Source: Qipengyuania vulgaris (lineage in GTDB: Bacteria; Pseudomonadota; Alphaproteobacteria; Sphingomonadales; Sphingomonadaceae). From it: 64,000 bases of DNA. Position numbers and translations under genes: made by a program. This document shows, piece after piece, positions 9,484 through 18,542 of the stretch. The notes beneath the pieces were generated by a model that saw nothing but the letters and a program-made list of their open reading frames with translations, was not told the origin of the DNA and did not search any database. Position 1 is the stretch's first letter. Each line of letters opens with the position of its first letter. The stretch is taken from positions 1-64,000 of the forward strand of contig CCSI01000008.1 of NCBI GenBank assembly GCA_000756795.1, in the 5' to 3' direction.

Positions 9484-9519
9484 GGCAGGGCTGCCTGTAG
9501 GAGGAGCGACAGCCCTGCC
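9484..9519 (-). promoter_or_regulatory. Intercistronic hairpin downstream of the TonB receptor gene
   Basis: GGCAGGGCTG (9484-9493) and CAGCCCTGCC (9510-9519) form a perfect 10-bp stem with a 16-nt loop. It lies between the receptor stop and the next gene. No T-run follows on the minus strand, so it looks like an mRNA-stabilising or partial-attenuation hairpin, not a full terminator. Confidence 0.5.
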
Positions 9520-9531
9520 AGCCACGATTGA

Positions 9532-12372
9532 TCAGAACTTGTACGAAGCGCCGATCAGGTAAGTGCGACCATACTCTTCGTAGTCGATGATCTGCTCGCG
9601 ATCGTCGGCCTGGTAGTTCACGAAGGGTTCGTCGGTGAGGTTGAGCGCCTGCAGCGTGAGCGACAGGCCGTTGTCGAAGCGATAGCCGATCTGTGCGTCG
9701 AAAATCGATTCGTCATAGGTCTGGCGGAACGAGCGGCTGGCCGAAATGCCGATGAATTCGGCGAGGAAGCCGGTGCGGTAGCGGTGGCTGACACGCGCTT
9801 CGAAGCCGCTGTTTTCATAGTAGACGGTCGAGTTGACCACCCACTTCGACAGGCCCGGCGTATCGACATTGAATGTCTCGCCGTTCGACAGGGTCACATC
9901 AAGCTTGCTCTCGGTGAACGAAGCGCTGGTCTGGAAACCGAAGCCCGGAAGTACGCCGGTCATCTCGCCGATGGGCAGCGATGCCGTGGCTTCGACACCG
10001 AAGATGTAGCCTTCGGCACCATTGTCCGGACCGCCCACGAGACCCAGCGTCTGGCCGCCGGTGGCCGCAAATGCTGCCTGCTGTTCATCAGTCAGCAGCG
10101 GCACGAGATAGGAGAAATCGCGGATCACCGGAGCGTTCGGGTTAACGAAATCGTCGAGCCACTTGTAGTAGGTCGCAACCGCCACGTAACCTTCACCGCC
10201 AAGGTAGTATTCGAGCGAAGCGTCGACACCGTCTGCGACATAGGGGCGAAGCTGCGGGTTACCGCCGCCGCCGCTGAAGATGGAGTTGAACCCGTCCGCC
10301 GGAGGCATGTTGGCGATGCTCGCGTTATACGAGGCATTGAGCTGGTCCATGCGGGGACGTGCGAGCGTGCGGGCCGCGCCAAGGCGAAGCTTGAGATCTT
10401 CCGCAAGCTCGAAGTTGAACGTCGCGCTCGGCAGGATGTGTGCATATTCATCACCCTGCGAGACCGGGGTGACTTCAGCACCGATGCCACCGTTCGATTC
10501 AAAACCGTCCGAGCTTTGGTCGGTGAAGACAAGCTGCACGCCAACGTTACCGTCGAAATAGACCGAACCGAGTTCGCCCGACAGGTCCGTGCGGATGTAG
10601 CCGGTCCATACCGTTTCATCGACGGTCCAGTCCCCCGGATAGGGCAGGTCGGAGCTGGTGATGTCGGTGAGGATGTATGTGCCGTTGTTGAGCAGCACGA
10701 ACGGGTCATAGGCGATTTGCGGGCCGAAACCGAGGAAGCCGAGCGTGTCGACCGAGCCGACAATCGCGGACTGCGGAATCGGCGCGCGAAGCACCGCACC
10801 CTCGTCGCGATAGGGTGTGCCGTTGCCAGCCAGGCTCAGGAAGTTCTGGATGATGTCGCGGCTTTTCGTGCGGTCTTCGAACGAGACACCGATAACGATG
10901 TTCTCGAGAAGTCCGCGGTCCAGCTTGCCGACCACTTCACCACGGGCCGTCCACAGTTCGTCCTCGGTGTTGGTGTCGTTGATGAAGCCGGCCTGCACGA
11001 TGCCGTCACGGCCCCAACCGCGCGGGTCGGTCAGCTGGATGATGTCGGTGTTCGTGTAGTCGACCGTATTGGTGAAGCGGAACGGGAAGCCGTCTGCGCT
11101 ACGCTGGTAGGTAACGGTATCGCCTTCGTTCGGTCCGCTGGCCGCATAGTTGAGACCGGAATAGCTTTCGATCTGCTGCAGGCGGCGGTCCGAACGCGAA
11201 TAGGCCACGTCCATATTGAGAAGGACGGCATCGTTCTCGTATTTCGTATTCCAACCGATGGCGAAGGTTTCGGTATCCTTGCGGTCGAAGTCGTTACGCA
11301 CGACCGGCTGGACGTTCTCGAAGGTGACGCTGTCAGCAAGGCCGGGGCCGCCGTTGACGTCGGTGATGGTCGTGCCGGCGCCCCAGCCGGGGTTGAGCGG
11401 GAATTCCATGCCGCGCAGCGCGATCTTCTCGCGATAGTCGGCGTAGAACACGTCGAGCGTGGTGTTCCATTCAGCGCTCGGCTGGAATTCCAGCGTGCCG
11501 AAGACTCCCAGACGGTCGAGGTCGCCCGACTTGGAGAAAGGCTTCATGCCGCCAAGCACGAGCGCGCCTTGCGAGCCGTCGGGAGCATTGCCGCTATCGA
11601 CATCGCCATCGCCGAGCTCGGGATAACCCCATGCGTTGAAACGTTTCACCTGGCTTGGGCTCGACTGGTAGGCGACGCCGAGTGCAAGGCCGATAGTGTC
11701 ATCGGCGAACTGGTCGACATAGGTGCCGGTCGCACGATAGCCCCAACCGTCGAAATCGGGGTTGATAGCGCCGTCCTCGTTGAATTCGGCGCGGGCCGAA
11801 ACCGATACGATACGCTCGCCCTTGGCCAGCGGACGGATGGTGCGCAGGTCCACGGTGCCGGCAAGGCCCTGGCCGATGAGACCGGCGTAGGGAACCTTGT
11901 AGACCACACCCTGGTCAATGAGTTCGGAAGGATACTGGTCGTATTCGACGGCGCGGTTGTCGCCCGAGGACACCAGCTGGCGACCGTTGAGAAGCGAGGT
12001 CGAATAGTCCGGGCCGAGGCCGCGGATGGATAGGCTTTGTGCACGGCCGTCGATACGCTGGACCGCGAGGCCGGGAAGACGGCCGAGGGTTTCTGCAATC
12101 GAGACGTCGGGCAGCTTGCCGATGTCTTCTGCACTGAATGCTTCGGCGATGACCGGCGAGGCGCGCTTCAGGTTGACGGCGGTTTCGAGAGCCTGGCGGT
12201 AGCCTTCGACGACGATGACATCGGCACCAGCACCATTGTCTTCTTCGGAAACGTTTTCATCATCGGGTTCGACCGATGCTTCCTGAGCGCTGGCCGGCGC
12301 GGCCATGGTGGCCAGGGCGATGGTGATAGCCGAGGCGCTGAATCCCCCGACAAGCTGCTTGCGAAATGCCAC
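9532..12372 (-). CDS. TonB-dependent receptor, probable maltodextrin uptake
   Basis: The outer-membrane receptor has 946 residues. The GTG start at 12372 is chosen because GGGAG lies 8 nt upstream and a proper signal peptide follows (hydrophobic stretch ending APASAQ); upstream in-frame codons lie in the leader. A short acidic linker precedes the plug domain (IGKLPDVSIAETLGRLPG, RGLGPDYSTSLLNGR). The beta-barrel ends in YLIGASYKF with a terminal aromatic residue, as expected for outer-membrane insertion. The neighbours (amylases, glucosidases, LacI regulator, sugar transporter) point to maltose/maltodextrin import like Caulobacter MalA, but substrate is inferred from context only. It is probably the first gene of the minus-strand operon. 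Confidence 0.92.
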   Translation of the reverse strand: MAFRKQLVGGFSASAITIALATMAAPASAQEASVEPDDENVSEEDNGAGADVIVVEGYRQALETAVNLKRASPVIAEAFSAEDIGKLPDVSIAETLGRLPGLAVQRIDGRAQSLSIRGLGPDYSTSLLNGRQLVSSGDNRAVEYDQYPSELIDQGVVYKVPYAGLIGQGLAGTVDLRTIRPLAKGERIVSVSARAEFNEDGAINPDFDGWGYRATGTYVDQFADDTIGLALGVAYQSSPSQVKRFNAWGYPELGDGDVDSGNAPDGSQGALVLGGMKPFSKSGDLDRLGVFGTLEFQPSAEWNTTLDVFYADYREKIALRGMEFPLNPGWGAGTTITDVNGGPGLADSVTFENVQPVVRNDFDRKDTETFAIGWNTKYENDAVLLNMDVAYSRSDRRLQQIESYSGLNYAASGPNEGDTVTYQRSADGFPFRFTNTVDYTNTDIIQLTDPRGWGRDGIVQAGFINDTNTEDELWTARGEVVGKLDRGLLENIVIGVSFEDRTKSRDIIQNFLSLAGNGTPYRDEGAVLRAPIPQSAIVGSVDTLGFLGFGPQIAYDPFVLLNNGTYILTDITSSDLPYPGDWTVDETVWTGYIRTDLSGELGSVYFDGNVGVQLVFTDQSSDGFESNGGIGAEVTPVSQGDEYAHILPSATFNFELAEDLKLRLGAARTLARPRMDQLNASYNASIANMPPADGFNSIFSGGGGNPQLRPYVADGVDASLEYYLGGEGYVAVATYYKWLDDFVNPNAPVIRDFSYLVPLLTDEQQAAFAATGGQTLGLVGGPDNGAEGYIFGVEATASLPIGEMTGVLPGFGFQTSASFTESKLDVTLSNGETFNVDTPGLSKWVVNSTVYYENSGFEARVSHRYRTGFLAEFIGISASRSFRQTYDESIFDAQIGYRFDNGLSLTLQALNLTDEPFVNYQADDREQIIDYEEYGRTYLIGASYKF

Positions 12373-12501
12373 TTGTATTTCTCCCAAATCGCCCGGCTTG
12401 CAGTCCATGCCCCCGAGCAGTCCCGTTAGACTCGCAGGCAGATTCATGTCCGCCTGTTCAGCTTGGAGATACGTTGGAAAACGGTCGCTCAGGAAGACGG
12501 C

Positions 12502-12511
12502 ATACGTATAC
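12502..12511. promoter_or_regulatory. Candidate LacI-family operator upstream of TonB receptor
   Basis: ATACGTAT is a CG-centred palindrome, and the 9-mer TACGTATAC (12503-12511) recurs in inverse orientation upstream of the MFS transporter (14419-14427). Two copies in front of two units flanking a LacI regulator suggest an operator. Binding is inferred, not shown. Confidence 0.45.
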
Positions 12512-12543
12512 ACAGCCTATGCATGCACCATCGGGTGACGCGA

Positions 12544-12572
12544 ATAGTTTAGCGATTTTAAAGAGTTGTCAG
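12544..12572 (-). promoter_or_regulatory. Candidate promoter of the TonB receptor operon
   Basis: On the minus strand CTGACA (12572-12567) is separated by 17 bases from AACTAT (12549-12544). Transcription would begin near 12537, giving a leader of about 165 nt that contains the candidate operator at 12503-12511. Neither hexamer is a perfect match to consensus, so this is tentative. Confidence 0.35.
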
Positions 12573-13261
12573 TCGAGAAAAAGGTTGAGAGTGAGGCGCC
12601 CCGAGGCAGGATTGGCGTCGGGTTCGAATTCTTCCGGCAGGTGCGCGCAGTGCAAGGTGTTGCCGCGATAAATGACCATGGAATTGAAAGTGTCTGACAC
12701 GGTATAGGTCTGCTCGAACATCGCTGTGTCGCCGGAGATGTACCCTGCTTCTGGCAGGCCATGCTCGGCAACGGCGCTTTCCAGTTTCTCGCGATATTCG
12801 TCATACCTGCTTTCGCAGACGCTTTCGAAGCCGGTCGCGCGTTGGCGATAGAAAGCGGTGCCCCCTCGCGTCGAGCGGTCTAGATACAGGAGGACCGCGA
12901 GGCGGCTGTCCTCCAAGCCATCGAAATGAGGCAGGCGCTGGATGGGCGCGAGGTTGTCGGGCCGCTTGGTGACCACCGAAAGGAAACATTCGCGGTAGCG
13001 CGGGGGGCGATCCAGCGCGAACACCTCCTGCAGCATGGGTAGCAGCGGATCGACCAGCGGCATGGCTATGCGCTCGGATACTCCGGCCCGGATGCCCGGG
13101 TAGAATTCTCCCATCGGCCGATATTTGTGCTGGGCCGCGATTTCGATGACCCGCTCGCTGTCCGCGAGCGTGTTTTCGACCGTTACGATCGGCTGCTGCT
13201 CGCGTCCGAAAGTGGCGGTGGAGACCGAAGCAACGGATGAAAGGGCAAGTGGGCTGGTCAT
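12569..13261 (-). CDS. DUF6445 family protein (2-oxoglutarate/Fe dioxygenase-like)
   Basis: The 230-residue protein has no signal peptide. It resembles DUF6445 proteins, which commonly sit beside TonB receptors and tryptophan halogenases in sphingomonads and Caulobacter relatives. LPHFDG (an HxD motif), a later histidine in GNTLHCAHL and the closing SGRLTLNLFLD resemble the metal- and 2-oxoglutarate-binding pattern of cupin-fold dioxygenases, but activity is unproven. It is divergent from the LacI gene, with 112 bp between them. Its stop lies just before the TonB receptor leader, and the receptor probably has its own promoter overlapping the end of this gene. It may belong to the same regulon. 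Confidence 0.75.
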   Translation of the reverse strand: MTSPLALSSVASVSTATFGREQQPIVTVENTLADSERVIEIAAQHKYRPMGEFYPGIRAGVSERIAMPLVDPLLPMLQEVFALDRPPRYRECFLSVVTKRPDNLAPIQRLPHFDGLEDSRLAVLLYLDRSTRGGTAFYRQRATGFESVCESRYDEYREKLESAVAEHGLPEAGYISGDTAMFEQTYTVSDTFNSMVIYRGNTLHCAHLPEEFEPDANPASGRLTLNLFLD

Positions 13262-13373
13262 GGCGGCAGGGTTCCTAGCGACATTTTTCCGGCAATTGCA
13301 GCCCCATAACCTTGCACTTCGCGCACGGGAGCGTAGCGTGTCTTCCTAGGTCTCGCGCAGGCCGGGGAGAGAT

Positions 13374-14408
13374 ATGGGACGCAAGCCGACAGGACGGCCA
13401 ACCAGTTTCGATATTGCCTATGCGGCCGGGGTCTCCCAGCCCACCGTCAGCCGTGCGCTGCGCGGCGACCGGTCGGTGAGCGAGAAGACCCGTGCGAAGA
13501 TCCAGCAGATTGCGCGCGACCTCAATTACACGGTCGACAAGAATGCCTCCTCGTTGCGTTCGCAGCGTTCGAACACGATAGCGCTTCTTTTCTTCGAGGA
13601 TCCGACGCCAGATCAGAGCAGGATCAACCCCTTTTTCCTCGCCATGCTGGGTTCGATTACGCGGGCGACGGCGGACGAGGGGTTAGACTTGCTCATTTCC
13701 TTCCAGCGGATGGAAGACGACTGGCACGTCCAGTACCAGGACAGCCACCGCGCCGACGGGCTTATCCTCCTGGGCTATGGCGATTACACCAAATACCGCG
13801 AGCGGATGGACCAGCTCGCGCGGCAGGGAACGCATTTCGCGCGCTGGGGCTCGGTGTCGAGCGACAGCAGCGGGGTAACAGTGGGCACCGACAATGTCGG
13901 GGCGGGACGGCTGGCTGGCGAGCATCTGCTCCAGCAGGGGCGGCGCAAGATCGCCTTCCTTGGCCATGCAGACGACCATTATCCCGAGTTTGCCGGGCGC
14001 TATTCGGGGCTGTGTTCGGCGATGATCGACGCAGGGCTTGAGCCCGACCGCGCGCTCCAGTTCGATGCGCTAACCACCGAAGAAGAAGGGTGGGCTGCGG
14101 CCAAGGCACTGCTCGACAGCGGGCAGGAATTCGACGCGATTTTTGCCGCCAGCGACCTTATCGCCATTGGAGCCATGCGCGCGCTGGCCGATGCGGGGCG
14201 CAAGGTTCCCGGCGATGTGGCAGTGGTCGGTTTCGACGATATTCCGGCTGCCAGTATGACGACACCGCCGCTTACCACGGTGATGCAGGACATTACCGGA
14301 GCAGGCAAAATCCTCGTCGAGACGCTGCTTGCCCAAGTAGAAGGGCGCGACCTTCCGCCGCGCAAACTGCCGGGCAAGCTAATCGTGCGAGGAAGCAGCG
14401 TCAGCTGA
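13374..14408 (+). CDS. LacI-family transcriptional regulator
   Basis: The 344-residue repressor has an N-terminal LacI helix-turn-helix (residues about 10-32, [19 protein letters not shown]), a hinge helix ([12 protein letters not shown]) and a periplasmic-binding-like sugar domain. The start is ATG with GGGGAGAG upstream. It lies between the minus-strand starch operon and the plus-strand transporter/amylase operon, and is the obvious candidate controller of both. The effector is probably a malto-oligosaccharide or a derivative, by context. The TACGTATAC repeats at 12503-12511 and 14419-14427 are candidate binding sites. Confidence 0.93.
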   Translation: MGRKPTGRPTSFDIAYAAGVSQPTVSRALRGDRSVSEKTRAKIQQIARDLNYTVDKNASSLRSQRSNTIALLFFEDPTPDQSRINPFFLAMLGSITRATADEGLDLLISFQRMEDDWHVQYQDSHRADGLILLGYGDYTKYRERMDQLARQGTHFARWGSVSSDSSGVTVGTDNVGAGRLAGEHLLQQGRRKIAFLGHADDHYPEFAGRYSGLCSAMIDAGLEPDRALQFDALTTEEEGWAAAKALLDSGQEFDAIFAASDLIAIGAMRALADAGRKVPGDVAVVGFDDIPAASMTTPPLTTVMQDITGAGKILVETLLAQVEGRDLPPRKLPGKLIVRGSSVS

Positions 14409-14416
14409 CAGCGTAT

Positions 14417-14427
14417 TCGTATACGTA
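14417..14427. promoter_or_regulatory. Candidate LacI-family operator upstream of MFS transporter
   Basis: The sequence contains the palindrome CGTATACG (14418-14425) and GTATACGTA (14419-14427), the reverse complement of the 9-mer found upstream of the TonB receptor. It lies about 80 bases before the transporter start and just after the LacI stop. Confidence 0.45.
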
Positions 14428-14504
14428 GTGGCGCGCGGCCAAGCTTCATGCCAGCTTCGGTGAATTGAGGGACCGGGCAAAGACCCGGCCGGGATGAGGA
14501 TTGC

Positions 14505-16058
14505 ATGACTATGGACGCGACGGTCGCGAACGCCGGTGGGCGCGAAAAACCCCGGCAGGGATTCGCCGGACTCTGGAACATCAGCTTCGGCTTTTTCGGC
14601 ATCCAGATCGGATTCGCGCTGCAAAACGCGAATATGAGCCGGGTCTTCCAGACGCTGGGCGCGAGCATGGACGATCTCCCCGCCTTGTGGGTCGCCGCAC
14701 CGCTCACCGGTCTCATTGTGCAGCCGATCATCGGCCACCTGTCGGACAAGACGTGGAACAGGCTGGGCCGCCGCCGCCCGTATTTCCTGACCGGAGCAAT
14801 CTTCGCCGCGCTTTCGCTCTTCGTCATGCCATTAAGCCCCGCCTTCGCTTACCCGCTATTCTTCGCGGCAGCGATGCTCTGGGTGCTCGATGCATCGCTC
14901 AACGTTTCGATGGAGCCGTTCCGCGCCTTCGTGGGCGACATGCTCAATACCGACCAGCACAGCGCCGGCTATGCGGTGCAGACCGCCTTTATCGGTGCGG
15001 GCGCGGTCGTGGGTTCGATCTTCCCCTATTTGCTCGAGCAGATGGGCGTGGCCAACGTCGCGCCAGGCGGAGGCATTCCCGACACGGTGAAATACAGCTT
15101 CTGGTTCGGCGCATTCGCCCTGTTCACCGCGGTCATGTGGACCATCGTGACCACCAAGGAATTCTCTCCCGAGGAAATGGCGGCATTCGGCGAGGAGGCC
15201 GAGGCGGACGCCTCGCAGCCGATCAGGGCGCTTGCGGCGAAATCGACCGCTGCCAGCGCCGTTTGGATATTCGCCGGCGCGGCGCTCGTTCTGCTTGTCC
15301 AGGCGCTCGATTTGCAGAAGGAGATCTATCTTCTGGGCGCGTTGTTGGTCGTCTATGGCCTTCTCAGCGCACTTGCGATCTCGATGGCGAAGAGAGGCCA
15401 GTCTGCCAACATGCTCTCCAGCATCGTGGGCGATTTCGCGGGCATGCCCGAGGTGATGAAACGCCTCGCGCTGGTGCAGTTCTTCAGCTGGTCGGCGCTG
15501 TTCATCATGTGGATCAACACCACGCCCGTGGTCACCCAATATGTCTTCGGCAGCACCGACACGACCAGCGCCGCCTATAACGAGGGCGCGAACTGGGTGA
15601 ATGTGCTCTTCACCGTCTACAACGGCGTGGCTGCAATCGCCGCGCTCGCGCTGATACCGGTGCTGAGCCGCAAGTTCGGGCAGGTGATGACCCACTCGAT
15701 CTGCCTGACGCTGGGCGCGATCGGCTTCCTGATGTTCTTCTTCGTCCGCGATGCAACGACGCTGTTGCTGGCAGAGGTGGGCATCGGCATCGCATGGGCG
15801 AGCATTCTTGCCATGCCCTATGCCATCCTCGCCTCGAACCTGCCGCAGGCCAAGCTCGGCATCTACATGGGGCTGTTCAACATCTTCATCGTCGTGCCGC
15901 AGCTGCTTGTGGCGACCGTCATGGGGCAGATCATGCTCTGGCTGTTCCCGGGCGAACCCATCTGGACGATGCTATTCGCTGCGGGCTCGTGGATAGTCGC
16001 GGCTATCGCCATGCAGCGTGTCAGCGCCGCCATCCCGCAGGAGACTCCGCATGCGTAA
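14505..16058 (+). CDS. MFS/GPH-type sugar transporter (maltose/maltodextrin by context)
   Basis: This is a 517-residue inner-membrane transporter with about 12 hydrophobic segments. The first segment ([19 protein letters not shown]) and the loop motif [17 protein letters not shown] are typical of the glycoside-pentoside-hexuronide/sucrose-maltose branch of the major facilitator superfamily, known for MalT-like and SucP-like carriers in these bacteria. ATG at 14505 follows GAGG with 5-nt spacing. The gene overlaps the next one by 8 bases, so they form an operon. It likely brings maltose or maltodextrins released in the periplasm into the cytoplasm, where the GH13 alpha-glucosidase can act. Confidence 0.9.
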   Translation: MTMDATVANAGGREKPRQGFAGLWNISFGFFGIQIGFALQNANMSRVFQTLGASMDDLPALWVAAPLTGLIVQPIIGHLSDKTWNRLGRRRPYFLTGAIFAALSLFVMPLSPAFAYPLFFAAAMLWVLDASLNVSMEPFRAFVGDMLNTDQHSAGYAVQTAFIGAGAVVGSIFPYLLEQMGVANVAPGGGIPDTVKYSFWFGAFALFTAVMWTIVTTKEFSPEEMAAFGEEAEADASQPIRALAAKSTAASAVWIFAGAALVLLVQALDLQKEIYLLGALLVVYGLLSALAISMAKRGQSANMLSSIVGDFAGMPEVMKRLALVQFFSWSALFIMWINTTPVVTQYVFGSTDTTSAAYNEGANWVNVLFTVYNGVAAIAALALIPVLSRKFGQVMTHSICLTLGAIGFLMFFFVRDATTLLLAEVGIGIAWASILAMPYAILASNLPQAKLGIYMGLFNIFIVVPQLLVATVMGQIMLWLFPGEPIWTMLFAAGSWIVAAIAMQRVSAAIPQETPHA

Positions 16059-17457
16059 GTTTATCGCCGCCACTTCAGCCCTCGGATTACTTGCAGCTTG
16101 CGCTCCGGTCGAAAGGCCCAAGCTCAATTCGGCAGCAGCTCCCATCTGGCAACCCAAGGATGTCGTCAGCATCGAGCATCCCGAATGGTCCCGCGATGCG
16201 GTGCTTTACCAGATAAACACCCGCCATTTCACCGAGGAAGGGACCTTCCGCGCTGCGCAAGAGCAGCTTCCGCGGCTGAAGGAACTGGGGGTCGACATCC
16301 TGTGGCTGATGCCCATCCACCCGATCGGCGAAGAAAATCGCAAGGGCACGCTCGGCAGCCCCTATTCGGTTCGCGATTATTACGATGTGAACCCAGAATT
16401 TGGCACGCGCGAAGACTTCCGCGCCTTCGTCGATGCCGCGCATGCACAAGGCTTCAAGGTCATCCTCGACCTCGTCGCCAACCACACCGCGTGGGACAAC
16501 CGCCTCCGCAGCGAACATCCCGACTGGTACGAGAAAAGCTGGGATGGCAGTTTCCGTCCCACGCCCTGGTGGGACTGGTCCGACATCATCGACCTCGACT
16601 GGAGCAAGCCGGGCGTGCGTGAACATGTCGGCGGGGCGATGGAATATTGGGTGCGCGAATACGGTATCGACGGCTATCGCGCCGATGTCGCAGGTTACGT
16701 TCCGCTCGACTTCTGGGAGACCATGCGCGGGCGGCTCGATGCCATCCGTCCGGTCTTCATGCTCGGTGAAGTCCAGCAGACCGCATGGCATCACAAGGCC
16801 TTCGACGCGACCTATGCCTGGGACTGGCACAACACGACCAAGAACGTCGCGCAGGGCAAGGGCAACGCCACCAGCTTCTATGGCTATTACGCCGAGAACG
16901 AGAGCCTCTGGCCTCGGCAGGCCATGCGCATGACCTATATCGAGAATCACGACAGCAATGCGTGGGAAGCCACGATGGAGGAGAATTACGGTCCTGCGCT
17001 CGAAGCCATGACCGCGCTCTCCTTCACCGGCGAGGGCCTGCCGCTCATCCATAACGGGATGGAGGCGTGCAACGCCAAGCGGCTCGAATTCTTCGAGCGC
17101 GACCCCATCGACTGGGACCAGGACCCGAATTGCCAGTATGGCGATTTGCTTGCCCGCCTCATCACTTTCCGCAAGGCCAATCCGGCGCTGGAGAACGGCC
17201 AGTGGGGTGCGGTGATGCACAAGGTCGAGAACTCCGCGCCCGAGCAATTGTTCGCATGGGTGCGACAGGAAGACGGCAACAAGGTGCTGGGGCTCTTCAA
17301 CATGAGCGACAGGCCGCTCACCGCCACTTTCACCGACGGATTGCCGCAAGGTCGCTACACCGATTTTTCTACCGGCAATGCAGTGAATATTGAGGCAGGA
17401 CATACGGTCGAACTACCAGCATGGGGCTATCGCCTGCTAAGTTCTGGCGGACGCTAA
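16051..17457 (+). CDS. GH13 alpha-amylase family lipoprotein
   Basis: This 468-residue enzyme starts at ATG 16051 inside the end of the transporter gene, with AGGAG 7 nt upstream. A lipoprotein signal peptide is present ([17 protein letters not shown]), so it is anchored in the envelope. GH13 signatures in order: DLVANH, GYRADVAGYVP with the nucleophile Asp, MLGEVQQ with the acid/base Glu, and YIENHDSN. It is shorter than the other lipoprotein amylase in the locus and lacks a large N-terminal domain. It probably hydrolyses malto-oligosaccharides outside the cytoplasm. Exact bond preference cannot be read from sequence. Confidence 0.9.
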   Translation: MRKFIAATSALGLLAACAPVERPKLNSAAAPIWQPKDVVSIEHPEWSRDAVLYQINTRHFTEEGTFRAAQEQLPRLKELGVDILWLMPIHPIGEENRKGTLGSPYSVRDYYDVNPEFGTREDFRAFVDAAHAQGFKVILDLVANHTAWDNRLRSEHPDWYEKSWDGSFRPTPWWDWSDIIDLDWSKPGVREHVGGAMEYWVREYGIDGYRADVAGYVPLDFWETMRGRLDAIRPVFMLGEVQQTAWHHKAFDATYAWDWHNTTKNVAQGKGNATSFYGYYAENESLWPRQAMRMTYIENHDSNAWEATMEENYGPALEAMTALSFTGEGLPLIHNGMEACNAKRLEFFERDPIDWDQDPNCQYGDLLARLITFRKANPALENGQWGAVMHKVENSAPEQLFAWVRQEDGNKVLGLFNMSDRPLTATFTDGLPQGRYTDFSTGNAVNIEAGHTVELPAWGYRLLSSGGR

Positions 17458-17481
17458 CGATATCAATACGATTGCGCAGTA

Positions 17482-17508
17482 GCTGGCTTCCTTTGCCGGA
17501 GAGCCAGC
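17482..17508 (+). terminator. Hairpin after the amylase gene, weak terminator candidate
   Basis: GCTGGCT (17482-17488) pairs with AGCCAGC (17502-17508) around a 13-nt loop, 25 bases after the amylase stop. No T-run follows, so termination would be inefficient or factor-dependent. The rest of the 176-base gap before cysD shows no further gene or recognised riboswitch. Confidence 0.35.
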
Positions 17509-17633
17509 CCATTGTGCTGCGTGCCAATTTAACCTATCGGGCGCGCGATCTTTCGCTGCTTGCTGGCGGATACCGCGCGCGCCACATGGTCGCCTCCTCC
17601 GGCACGCCAGATAAACCCGAATAAGAGACACAC

Positions 17634-18542
17634 ATGTCCCTCACACATTTGCAGCGGCTCGAGGCCGAAAGCATCCACATCATGCGCGAAGTGGTGTCCG
17701 AGGCCGAAAAGCCCGTGATGCTCTATTCCATCGGCAAGGACAGCGCGGTGATGCTGCACCTGGCGAAGAAGGCTTTCTACCCTTCGCCGCCGCCGTTCCC
17801 GCTGCTCCATGTCGACACGACCTGGAAGTTCAAGGACATGTACGCGCTGCGCGAAAAGAGCGCAGAAGAAGCAGGCATGGAACTGCTCGTCCACCAGAAC
17901 CCCGAAGCCGAAGAGATGGGCATCAACCCCTTCGACCACGGTCCGCTCCACACCGATATGTGGAAAACGCAAGGGTTGAAGCAGGCGCTCGACAAATACG
18001 GCTTTGACGCAGCCTTCGGTGGCGCGCGCCGCGACGAGGAAAAGAGCCGCGCGAAGGAGCGCATCTTTTCCTTCCGCACCGCCAGCCATGGCTGGGACCC
18101 GAAGAGCCAGCGCCCCGAGCTGTGGAACCTCTACAACGCCAAGAAGAAGAAGGGCGAGAGCATCCGCGTCTTCCCGCTGTCGAACTGGACCGAGCTCGAC
18201 ATCTGGCAGTACATCCATCTCGAGAACATCGAGATTGTCCCGCTCTATTATTCCGCCAAGCGCCCGACCTTCGAATATGAAGGCGGGCTGTTCATGGCCG
18301 ACGATATCGAGCGCCTCGAAAAGGTCATGGGCAAGCGCCCCGAAATCACCGAACGTTCGATCCGCTTCCGCACGCTGGGCTGTTTTCCGCTGACCGGCGC
18401 TGTCGAGAGCGAGGCTGCGACGCTGCCCGAAATCATCCAGGAAATGCTGCTGACCACTACTTCCGAACGCCAGGGCCGCGTCATCGACAAGGATTCTGGT
18501 GACGCTTCGATGGAGAAGAAGAAGCAGGAGGGCTACTTCTGA
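17634..18542 (+). CDS. cysD: Sulfate adenylyltransferase subunit 2 (CysD)
   Basis: The 302-residue protein is the small, catalytic subunit of ATP sulfurylase, which forms adenosine 5'-phosphosulfate from sulfate and ATP in the cytoplasm. The PAPS-reductase/adenylyltransferase fold is evident: [14 protein letters not shown] is the SGxDS-like PP-loop, and [16 protein letters not shown] and [11 protein letters not shown] are family hallmarks. Length matches the family. The stop overlaps the cysNC start by one base (TGATG). The gene begins the assimilatory sulfate reduction pair, and its 5' gap contains no obvious regulator site. Confidence 0.97.
   Translation: MSLTHLQRLEAESIHIMREVVSEAEKPVMLYSIGKDSAVMLHLAKKAFYPSPPPFPLLHVDTTWKFKDMYALREKSAEEAGMELLVHQNPEAEEMGINPFDHGPLHTDMWKTQGLKQALDKYGFDAAFGGARRDEEKSRAKERIFSFRTASHGWDPKSQRPELWNLYNAKKKKGESIRVFPLSNWTELDIWQYIHLENIEIVPLYYSAKRPTFEYEGGLFMADDIERLEKVMGKRPEITERSIRFRTLGCFPLTGAVESEAATLPEIIQEMLLTTTSERQGRVIDKDSGDASMEKKKQEGYF

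Noticed and set aside
9784-12033. A 749-codon open frame on the plus strand antisense to the TonB receptor.
   Set aside because: It mirrors the codon structure of the receptor on the opposite strand, has no ribosome site or recognisable domain, and such shadows are expected at high GC.
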